Assembly: GCF_003148685.1 (NCBI RefSeq)
Contig: NZ_QGGR01000002.1
Span: forward strand, 310,001 to 374,000
DNA: 64,000 nucleotides
Origin: Actinoplanes xinjiangensis
GTDB lineage: Bacteria > Actinomycetota > Actinomycetes > Mycobacteriales > Micromonosporaceae
Reading direction: 5' to 3'
The translations under genes were made by a program, and so were the position numbers. Shown piece after piece: positions 16,688 to 23,254 of this stretch (positions are counted from its first letter, which is position 1; the number at the start of each line of letters is the position of its first letter). Under the pieces are notes generated by a model. That model was not told where the DNA came from and searched no databases. It saw only the letters and a list, made by a program, of their open reading frames with translations.

Positions 16688-18511
16688 TCACCCGGCCGCC
16701 CGGTACGCCCTTCCCGCCGCTGTCGGGCTGTCGCCGTCGAGGTAGAGCCCGAAATCCACGCTGTCGCCCACGGCGGGCAGCCCGAAATAGGCGTAGCGCT
16801 CGACGTACGACCGCTTCTCCAGTCCGGTGGTGGCGCCCTTGATGAACGCGACCTTCTGCGCGTCGCCGGCGTACTTCGGCGAGCCACCGAAGTTGATCAG
16901 ACCGAACTCGGTGATCCAGATGGGTTTCCGGTATCTGCGGTACACGGCGTCGACGTACCCGAGGAACTGGTCGACCGAGGCGGAGCTGAAGTCGGAGCCG
17001 TACCAGTGCAGAGCGATCGCGTCGACCCGCAGGCCCCGGGACTTCGCGCCGGTCATGAAGCGGTCCAGCCAGCCGCCGGCCGTGTCACCGCCGAACGCGA
17101 CGGCCGGGCTGACCAGCTTCATCCCGGTCGCCTCCAGCTTCGGCCAGGCGGCCAGGGCGGCCTCGACGGTCATGTTCGACTGCTCGGCGAGGTCCGGCTC
17201 GTTGAAGCCGAGCAGCACGTCGCCCTCGGCCTCGACCTCCTTGAGCCTGGCGTCGGTGACGTCGGCGGCGCCCCACACCATCGGCACGAACTCGACGCCG
17301 GCCGGTCCGGGCACCTCGTTGTCGTTGGCCGACCAGGAGTAGTACCAGGACGCGCCGACGTCCTTGAGCGCACCTTTCGACCCGGCGAACTTCCACACCG
17401 CGGCGCCCTTCTTGGCCGAGGCGTTCGCCACCGGTGGTGCGGCCGGCGCCGAGGGCGACCGACGGGAGGGAGACGGCGACGGTCCGGTCACCGACGGCGT
17501 GGGCGAGGGCGCGGCGGCCGACGGAGGCGGTGCCTGCGGTGAGGCGACGGCGGCCGCGGTCGTGATCGGCTCCGCCGGGCTCCGGTACGACCAGACGGCC
17601 GCCCCGCCGCCCGCCACGACTCCGGTGGCCAGCAGTCCGGCGAGCACCTTCTGCGCCACGATGCCACCGGTCTTCGCCACGATCGAGGCGGGTGCCGCCG
17701 TGGAGGCCGCGGAGGAGACGGCGCCGGTGGCCGTACCCCCGAGGGCGTTGATCTTGAAAATCGCCAGGCCGGGCGGCAGGGGGATGAGCGCCATGCCGGC
17801 CAGCAACCGCTCCGCCTCGACGAGGTTCTGCCAGGCCGGCGAGCAGAGCCGGCAGTCCCGGGTGTGCCGTGCGATGCGTTTGCGCCAGAGCGGACCGGGA
17901 TGGCCGTCCCACCCGGTGAGAACGCCGGTCAGCTCGGCGCAGTGCGGCCCGCGCAGCGCCCGGACCACCGCCCGCGCCGTCTCCAGCTGGGCCTTCATCC
18001 GCTGGATCCGGACCGCCGCGTGCTGGCGGCCGAGACCGCTGGCGTCGACGATCTCGTCCCGGGTGAGTTCGCCGGAGGCCTCCAGCCACCACAGCGACAG
18101 CAGCTCCCGGTTGTCGTCGTCGAGCCAGCGGGTCGCCTCGGCGGTCTCCCGGCGCTGTCCGGACAGTTCCAGCCGGGTGATCGCCAGATCGGTGAAGTCG
18201 GCGCCCGGATCACGCAGATCGGGGTCGAGCGGGTCGGCCGGCGGCCGGGCACGGAAGCGTTCCCGGACCTGGCGCACGGTGATCGCGACCAGCCAGGACC
18301 GGAACGCCGACGGATCGCGCAGCTCGCCGAGGTTGCGCAGGACCCGGAGCATGACCTCCTGGACCACGTCGTCCACGTCGGCGTGACCCTCCAGGGCCCG
18401 GCCCACGATGGTGTAGACCAGCGGCAGATATCCGGCGACCAGCCGGTCGACCGCCACCGGATCGCCGGCGCGGGCCGCGATGACGGTCGCCGTGTCAGGT
18501 TGTCCCACCAT
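16688..18511 (-). CDS. ECF sigma factor fused to membrane-anchored glycosyl hydrolase
   Basis: A 607-residue fusion. Residues about 20-85 are sigma-70 region 2 (LVYTIVGRALEGHADVDDVV, QEVMLRVLRN); 125-180 are region 4 with the HTH TRDEIVDASGLGRQHAAVRI. Next is a zinc anti-sigma-like motif H-x3-C-x2-C (His216, Cys220, Cys223, with Cys191 before it). One membrane helix follows (about 286-308), then a Pro/Ser linker (310-368) and a C-terminal Asl1-like glycosyl hydrolase (370-605, GH128-type). Its two predicted catalytic glutamates are kept: Glu438 in GFNEPD and Glu535 in WITEFG. Topology puts the sigma part in the cytoplasm and the hydrolase outside. ATG 18511 has GGAGAG in front; an ATG 60 bases earlier does not. 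It is divergent from an anti-sigma kinase gene. Role inferred: glucan sensing that controls its own sigma factor. Confidence 0.9.
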   Translation of the reverse strand: MVGQPDTATVIAARAGDPVAVDRLVAGYLPLVYTIVGRALEGHADVDDVVQEVMLRVLRNLGELRDPSAFRSWLVAITVRQVRERFRARPPADPLDPDLRDPGADFTDLAITRLELSGQRRETAEATRWLDDDNRELLSLWWLEASGELTRDEIVDASGLGRQHAAVRIQRMKAQLETARAVVRALRGPHCAELTGVLTGWDGHPGPLWRKRIARHTRDCRLCSPAWQNLVEAERLLAGMALIPLPPGLAIFKINALGGTATGAVSSAASTAAPASIVAKTGGIVAQKVLAGLLATGVVAGGGAAVWSYRSPAEPITTAAAVASPQAPPPSAAAPSPTPSVTGPSPSPSRRSPSAPAAPPVANASAKKGAAVWKFAGSKGALKDVGASWYYSWSANDNEVPGPAGVEFVPMVWGAADVTDARLKEVEAEGDVLLGFNEPDLAEQSNMTVEAALAAWPKLEATGMKLVSPAVAFGGDTAGGWLDRFMTGAKSRGLRVDAIALHWYGSDFSSASVDQFLGYVDAVYRRYRKPIWITEFGLINFGGSPKYAGDAQKVAFIKGATTGLEKRSYVERYAYFGLPAVGDSVDFGLYLDGDSPTAAGRAYRAAG

Positions 18512-18577
18512 GTCTCTCCACTCCGTGTATCCGCTGCACAGGGAGACGGGCGCGGCCCACATGGATAACACGAATCA

Positions 18578-18608
18578 GTGACCCGGTCATCAGGGTCACG
18601 GTTAACCG
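18578..18608. promoter_or_regulatory. Inverted repeats between sigma-GH and anti-sigma genes
   Basis: GTGACC at 18578-18583 and GGTCAC at 18594-18599 form a 6-bp inverted repeat with a 10-base spacer, followed at once by the palindrome CGGTTAACCG. Both are in the 123-bp divergent promoter region, a good place for an operator. No sigma -35/-10 pair is clear. Confidence 0.4.
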
Positions 18609-18634
18609 GGCCGACGAACGGGCACAGGATCGTC

Positions 18635-19027
18635 ATGCGCATGTCGGTTCGGCTCAATCTGCCCCGCGAGGTGGACAGCGTTCCCGCCGTGCGCCGGCTG
18701 TTGCGGTGCGCCCTGACGATCCTCCGCGTGGATCGTCAGGCCGGCGCCGATCTGGAGATCGCCCTCACCGAGGCGTGCGCCAACGTGGTCAAGCACGCCG
18801 ACGGGGCGAACAGCTTCGAGGTCCGCCTGGACGTCGGCCAGGACCGCTGTTCCATCGACGTGATGGACGACGGTTCCGGTTTCGACCCGGCGGCGGACGC
18901 CGTACCCTCGCCGACCAGCGAGCGCGGGCGAGGTCTACTCCTGATCAAGGCGCTGGGCGAGAACGTTCGCATGCACTCCAGCCCGCGCAGTGGAAGCCTG
19001 ATCCACTTCGAGAAGTCCTTCGCCTGA
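18635..19027 (+). CDS. RsbW/SpoIIAB-type anti-sigma factor kinase
   Basis: A 130-residue single-domain GHKL ATPase of the serine-kinase anti-sigma type. Visible boxes: N-box EIALTEACANVVKHA, D-box DVMDDGSGFDP and the lid/G-box ERGRGLLLIKAL. In this family the protein binds a sigma factor and lets it go when a dephosphorylated STAS anti-anti-sigma factor takes its place. No STAS gene is present in the window. The next gene on the strand (170 bases later) encodes a PP2C-like protein, the usual partner that reverses the kinase. The divergent sigma-hydrolase gene is the obvious candidate client, although RsbW proteins normally bind SigB-type sigma factors and not ECFs. Confidence 0.85.
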   Translation: MRMSVRLNLPREVDSVPAVRRLLRCALTILRVDRQAGADLEIALTEACANVVKHADGANSFEVRLDVGQDRCSIDVMDDGSGFDPAADAVPSPTSERGRGLLLIKALGENVRMHSSPRSGSLIHFEKSFA

Positions 19028-19196
19028 GGCCTGTCGCGCCGGGTCGCCCCCTGGGTGGGGTACCCCGGCGCGATTTGCTTGCCGTATAACAAATAACCGA
19101 TCGTTGCCGTCCGCATGCCGACCTTTCGTCATGCGTGTCGACTTCGGCACGTCAGGTTCGCGTTCGTCTGCAGGTCGCTTGAGAGAGGAGTCTGCA

Positions 19197-20339
19197 ATGT
19201 CTGATCAGCCGGCACCCCTCGGCTCACTCCTGCGGGCCGCGCCACCCGATCGCCTGCCCGAGGTCGCCGCCGAGCACCTCCGCCGCCACTTCTCCGCCGG
19301 AACCGTCGAGGTGCTCCTGCCCGACCTCACCGGCACCCGCCTGCACCCGCTGCTCGGTGAACCCGAGACCGCCGACACCACCACCGCGATGCGATGCTTC
19401 GGCAGTCAGCAGCCGAGCCTGGAGCGCGCCCCGGCCGGTAACGTCCGGCTCCATCTCCCCCTCGCCTGCTGGGGCGAACGGGTCGGCGTGCTCCGCGTGG
19501 AACTGCCCGCCCCGCCCGCCGACGATCTGTCCGAACGGCTCGCCGCGGACAGCGACGACCTGGCCACCGCGCTGCTGGCCGCCGAGACGGCCACCGATCG
19601 CTACCACCGCGCCCGGCGCCGCGGCCGGCTCACCATGGCCGCCGAGCTGCAGTGGGACCTGCTGCCCGGCCGGGCCCTCGGCGACGAACGGTTCCTGGTC
19701 GCCGGTCAACTGGAGCCGGCGTACGACGTGCGCGGCGACCACTTCGACTGGGCGCTGGAGGGCGACCGGCTGACCGTGACCGTGCTGAACGGGCACGGCG
19801 ACGGGATGGAGGCCGCCCTGCTCACCTCCTTGGCCGTCAACGCCATGCGCAACGCCCGCCGCTGTGGCGCCGACATCGTCGAACAGGCCGAACTGTCCTC
19901 CGACGCGATCCACTCCCGCTACGGCGGCACCGTCCACGCCGCCACCCTCCTCCTGGAGATCGACCTGGTCAGCGGTGGAGTGGCCGCGGTCGACGCCGGA
20001 TCGCCGCACTGCCTGATCGCCCGCGGCAGCGAGATCGAGCAGGTCCCGCTGGAGGAGCAGCTGCCGCTCGGCATGTTCGCCGAGGCCCACTACGAGATCC
20101 AGCGATTCCAGCTCGAACCCGGCGACCGGATGCTGGTGGTCAGCGACGGCGTCCACGGCGCGGGCCCGGCAGGGCTCTCCCGATTCGGCGAGTCCGGGCT
20201 GCTCAGCGCGCTACGCCGGACACGGTTGCAGCCCGCCACCGAGGCGGTCGGTACGGTGTTGCGGGGCCTGCGCGAATACCATGCCGGGGCAGAGCCGGAC
20301 GACGACGCGGTGATGGTCTGCCTGGATTGGCGACGCTGA
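19197..20339 (+). CDS. SpoIIE/RsbU-like PP2C phosphatase, degenerate metal site
   Basis: A 380-residue cytoplasmic protein: an N-terminal region of about 140 residues resembling a weak GAF domain, then an SpoIIE-type PP2C domain (about 145-380). Conserved parts are VRGDHFDW (Asp181), GHGDGMEAALLTSLAV, VSDGV (Asp317) and DDDAVMV (368-370). The first aspartate of the usual G-D-x-x-G-H-G metal motif is replaced: here the stretch is TVLNGHG with Val196 at the Asp position. Activity may therefore be weak or lost. GAGAGGAG lies 7-8 bases before the ATG. Together with the preceding anti-sigma kinase it forms a partner-switching pair. Confidence 0.82.
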   Translation: MSDQPAPLGSLLRAAPPDRLPEVAAEHLRRHFSAGTVEVLLPDLTGTRLHPLLGEPETADTTTAMRCFGSQQPSLERAPAGNVRLHLPLACWGERVGVLRVELPAPPADDLSERLAADSDDLATALLAAETATDRYHRARRRGRLTMAAELQWDLLPGRALGDERFLVAGQLEPAYDVRGDHFDWALEGDRLTVTVLNGHGDGMEAALLTSLAVNAMRNARRCGADIVEQAELSSDAIHSRYGGTVHAATLLLEIDLVSGGVAAVDAGSPHCLIARGSEIEQVPLEEQLPLGMFAEAHYEIQRFQLEPGDRMLVVSDGVHGAGPAGLSRFGESGLLSALRRTRLQPATEAVGTVLRGLREYHAGAEPDDDAVMVCLDWRR

Positions 20340-20414
20340 TCGTGTTAGAGCGGGGCCGAACCGGGTATACATGCAGGTTCACGGACCGCCGACTTCCGAT
20401 GACGGGGATACGGG

Positions 20415-20879
20415 ATGGATCGTGCCACCGAGATCGCCGCGGCTGTCGAGTCGTCGGTGGAGGCGCTGGTGGCCGTCCTCGAACGGGCGCGGCTCGCTCA
20501 GCAACCCACCGTACCGCCCGCCCAACTGCGTGTACTGACCATCGTCGCCGGTAACCGGCACACCAACATGAGCCGGCTGGCCGAGGCCCTGGACGTGGTG
20601 CCGTCCTCGGCGAGCCGCCTCTGCGACCGGCTGGAGGCCACCGGGCTGCTGCGCCGGGTCGCCGACCCCCGCGATCGTCGCGAGGTCCGGCTGCTGCTCA
20701 CCTCGGCGTCCCGGCGGCTCCTCATCGACCTGCGGGAACGCCGGCAGGCCGCGCTCGCCGAGGTGCTGGAGCGGATGCCGGCCGGCGCGCAGCAGGACCT
20801 GTTGCGGGCGTTGCAGGCCTTCGGGGCGGCGGCCACCGCGCCGGAGGCGCCGGGCCGGGAGAACCTCCAGAGCGCCTGA
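20415..20879 (+). CDS. MarR family transcriptional regulator
   Basis: A 154-residue winged-helix DNA-binding dimer. The recognition part reads MSRLAEALDVVPSSASRLCDRLEATGLLRR with the wing VADPRDRREVRLLLT. There is no obvious adjacent target gene on the opposite strand, so the controlled gene and ligand are unknown. It follows the PP2C gene by 75 bases and may be read from its own promoter. Confidence 0.85.
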   Translation: MDRATEIAAAVESSVEALVAVLERARLAQQPTVPPAQLRVLTIVAGNRHTNMSRLAEALDVVPSSASRLCDRLEATGLLRRVADPRDRREVRLLLTSASRRLLIDLRERRQAALAEVLERMPAGAQQDLLRALQAFGAAATAPEAPGRENLQSA

Positions 20880-20937
20880 CCGGCCCTTCCTCGGCCGCTG
20901 CTCCCCCTCGCGGCCGTCACACCCTGCGAGGTCCACT

Positions 20938-21080
20938 CACCGCCGTCACGGGCTGCGGCCCCGCTCGCCGCCTTCACGGGCTGCTGGTTGCGCTCGCCGC
21001 CTTACGGGCTGCCGGTTTGCGCTCGCCGCCTTCACGGGCTGCGGGGTCCGCGCGCCGGGCTTCGTCGGCTGCGGGTTCGC
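20938..21080. repeat. Degenerate tandem repeat of about 34 bp
   Basis: Four to five copies of a unit containing CTCGCCGCCTTCACGGGCTG fill the gap between the MarR gene and the LLM oxidoreductase gene. No gene is supported here. Confidence 0.7.
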
Positions 21081-21119
21081 TCCTGCCCTGGCCCTGCCGG
21101 GGCGGTGCCATGGTCCCGG

Positions 21120-21125
21120 TAGGCT
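21120..21125 (+). promoter_or_regulatory. Predicted -10 box of a leaderless LLM gene
   Basis: TAGGCT followed by 7 bases and the GTG start at 21133. There is no ribosome binding site, which fits a leaderless message. Confidence 0.5.
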
Positions 21126-21132
21126 TCGGCGG

Positions 21133-22011
21133 GTGCGTATCGGCATCGTGATCCTTCCCGACCAGCGCTGGACCGTCGCGAGCCGGCGCTGGCGACTCGC
21201 CGACGAGTACGGCTTCGACCACGCCTGGACCTACGACCACCTCGGCTGGCGTGACCTGATCGCCGGGCCGTGGTTCGACTCGGTGCCCACCCTCACGGCG
21301 GCCGCTCTGGTCACCTCGCGGATCCGCCTCGGGACGTATGTGGCCACGCCGAACTTCCGGCACCCGGTGCACTTCGCCCGCCAGGTCACCGCCCTCGACG
21401 ACATCTCCGCCGGCCGGATCGTCCTCGGCCTGGGCGCCGGCGGCACCGGCTTCGACTCGGCGGTGCTCGGGCAGCCGGAGCTGACACCCCGCGCCCGGGT
21501 CGACCGGTTCGCCGAATTCCTGGAACTGCTCGACACCATCCTGCGGCAGCCGTCGACCACCTGGTCAGGTGAGTGGTTCTCGGCCGTCGACGCCCGCAGC
21601 ACCCCCGGCCCGGTCCAGCAGCCCCGGCCGCCGTTCGTGGTCGCCGCCAACGGCCCGCGGGCGCTGCGCCTGGCCGCCCGGCACGGCGACGGCTGGGTCA
21701 CCACCGGCCCGCAGCAGGCGGACACCGCCGAACTCTGGTGGAAGGAGGTGACCGTGCTCCGCGACCGGTTCACCGCGACGCTGGAAGCGGCGGGCCGCCC
21801 CCTGGACTCGGTGGACCGCTACCTCAACCTGGACACGTCACCGATCTTCTCGATGAGCAGTGTGGAAGCCTTCACCGACGCGGTCGGGCGAGCTCGCGAA
21901 CTCGGATTCACCGATGTGATCGCACACTGGCCACGCGAGTCGAGCTGGTACGCCGGCGACGAGAAGGTGCTGGAGGCGGTGGCCGCCGAACTGCCCCGCC
22001 TGCGCCTTTGA
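21133..22011 (+). CDS. LLM class F420-dependent oxidoreductase
   Basis: Luciferase-like TIM-barrel enzyme of 292 residues that uses reduced F420 (or FMN) as cofactor. Family features: RIGIVILPDQRW at the start, YDHLGWRDL (cofactor-contact His), RIRLGTYVATPNFRHPVHFARQ, GRIVLGLGAGGTGFD, and ANGPRALRLAARHGDGWVTT. The substrate is unknown. The GTG start has TAGGCT 7 bases before it and no Shine-Dalgarno, so it is probably leaderless. Its last codons and stop (CGCCTTTGA) are repeated several times after the gene. Confidence 0.88.
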   Translation: MRIGIVILPDQRWTVASRRWRLADEYGFDHAWTYDHLGWRDLIAGPWFDSVPTLTAAALVTSRIRLGTYVATPNFRHPVHFARQVTALDDISAGRIVLGLGAGGTGFDSAVLGQPELTPRARVDRFAEFLELLDTILRQPSTTWSGEWFSAVDARSTPGPVQQPRPPFVVAANGPRALRLAARHGDGWVTTGPQQADTAELWWKEVTVLRDRFTATLEAAGRPLDSVDRYLNLDTSPIFSMSSVEAFTDAVGRARELGFTDVIAHWPRESSWYAGDEKVLEAVAAELPRLRL

Positions 22012-22145
22012 CACTCACCGTCCGCACCTTTGAGGCCTGCCGGTGGCGCCTTTGAGGCCCGCCGGTGGCGCCTTTGAGGCCCGCCAGCCGTGCCTTTGAG
22101 GTGCTCCGGCCGTGCCTTTGACGCCGGTCGTGCCTTTGACGCCCG
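22003..22145 (+). repeat. Tandem repeat made from the gene end and stop codon
   Basis: About seven copies of a unit containing GCCTTTGA, spaced about 17-27 bases apart (GGTGGCGCCTTTGAGGCCCG type), begin with the last codons of the LLM oxidoreductase gene. The stop TGA is thus copied many times downstream. Confidence 0.8.
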
Positions 22146-22245
22146 TCGTCCGGAAAGTATTTCCCAGTCCAATTCGGACTGTTAACGATTCAGCGAAGAT
22201 CGAGTGGGATTTCTCACCCGGGCACGCTGAGGAGCAGCGGTCACC

Positions 22246-22274
22246 CGCCGTGCCGGGCCTGCGCCGGCACGGCG
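22246..22274. terminator. Bidirectional hairpin terminator
   Basis: Perfect inverted repeat CGCCGTGCCGG / CCGGCACGGCG (11 bp, 7-base loop) between the convergent LLM oxidoreductase and lsr2 genes, 13 bases from the lsr2 stop. Confidence 0.65.
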
Positions 22275-22287
22275 ACAACGGCACGAA

Positions 22288-22638
22288 TCAGCGGCCGTGC
22301 GCGGCCCGGTAGGCGTTGCTGACCTCCTGGGGAATGCGGCCCCGCTCGGAGATTTTGTGCCCGTTGCTGATCGCCCACTCGCGGATCAGCCGGTTCTCGT
22401 CACGCGAACCGGCGGTGCGGACCGGAGCGGCGCCACGCGACGGGATGCGCCCCGACGTGGACCGGCCCAGGCGGGTGCCCGCACTGATGAACGGATCCAG
22501 AGCCTTACGCAGCTTTCCGGCATTGGCCTCGGAAAGGTCGATCGTGTAGCTGACGCCGTCGAGACTGAACTCGACAGTCCGATCCGCCTTGTTGCCGTCC
22601 AGATCGTCGATCAGGGTGGTGATTACCTGCCGCGCCAT
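22288..22638 (-). CDS. lsr2: Lsr2 nucleoid-associated protein
   Basis: A 116-residue AT-hook-like, H-NS-type xenogeneic silencer of actinobacteria that bridges AT-rich DNA. N-terminal dimerisation domain: MARQVITTLIDDLDGNKAD, TVEFSLDGVSYTIDLSEANA. C-terminal DNA-binding domain: REWAISNGHKISERGRIPQE, with the RGR hook. ATG 22638 has GGAG 8 bases in front; the longer frame from 22686 has none. Many Micromonosporaceae carry more than one Lsr2; this could be the main or the accessory copy. Confidence 0.95.
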   Translation of the reverse strand: MARQVITTLIDDLDGNKADRTVEFSLDGVSYTIDLSEANAGKLRKALDPFISAGTRLGRSTSGRIPSRGAAPVRTAGSRDENRLIREWAISNGHKISERGRIPQEVSNAYRAAHGR

Positions 22639-22809
22639 AACGACTCCCGAGAAGAATAATTCAACCGCGCCCAGTCTGGCGCCCAACCGGTCCGCGGCGC
22701 AACTCCTGACCGCGATCCGGCAATTCTTTCCGGTCGGTTATCGGAATGGGGCCGGGAATGGGAGCCGAATCCGTCAAAGCCCGGTTGGCCGAGGGCCGGG
22801 TTCCCACGT

Positions 22810-22815
22810 TAGGGT
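22810..22815 (+). promoter_or_regulatory. Predicted -10 box of a leaderless gene
   Basis: TAGGGT followed by 7 bases and the ATG at 22823, with no ribosome binding site. Confidence 0.45.
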
Positions 22816-22822
22816 CGGCGCC

Positions 22823-23254
22823 ATGCAGGACGAGCAGGCCGCCTGGCGGGAGCAGCAACGGCACGCCGTGGCCGTTCGCGCCGCCGCTCTGGAGGCCGAC
22901 CGGGCCGCTGAGACACGCCGGGCCGAGGCACTGCTCGACGACTTCGTCCACCGGGCCGGCGAGCTCGGGCTGCGACCGCACGTGCTGGCCGCGCGGAGCC
23001 TGGACGGACGATCGACGTACAAGACGCACGTCCGCGGGTGGTATCTGAAATCCGACCGCTCCGTCGCCGTCGGCGAGGACGGAGGCTATTACGTGCTCAC
23101 CGTCAGCCCGTCGTTGCGGGCCCGGTTCGCCGGCGCCGACCTGTCACCCAGCGCCGCCCGCCTGATCGTGGGCGCCGGTGGTGGTGACGGCGACCCGATC
23201 CCTCTGGCCACCCTGCTGGAGCGCCGGCTGACAGCCGGTGACCGCTGGCCGTGA
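22823..23254 (+). CDS. Conserved-looking cytoplasmic protein, unknown function
   Basis: A 143-residue soluble protein with an N-terminal Ala/Arg/Glu-rich helix of about 45 residues (likely coiled coil) and a compact C-terminal part (GWYLKSDRSVAVGEDGGYYVLT), in which a strand-rich segment and Gly-rich end are visible. I do not recognise the family. Its stop overlaps the start of the D-Ala-D-Ala carboxypeptidase gene by 4 bases (GTGA), so the two are translationally coupled. This suggests a link to the cell wall. The ATG is 7 bases after TAGGGT, so the operon is probably leaderless. Confidence 0.75.
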   Translation: MQDEQAAWREQQRHAVAVRAAALEADRAAETRRAEALLDDFVHRAGELGLRPHVLAARSLDGRSTYKTHVRGWYLKSDRSVAVGEDGGYYVLTVSPSLRARFAGADLSPSAARLIVGAGGGDGDPIPLATLLERRLTAGDRWP

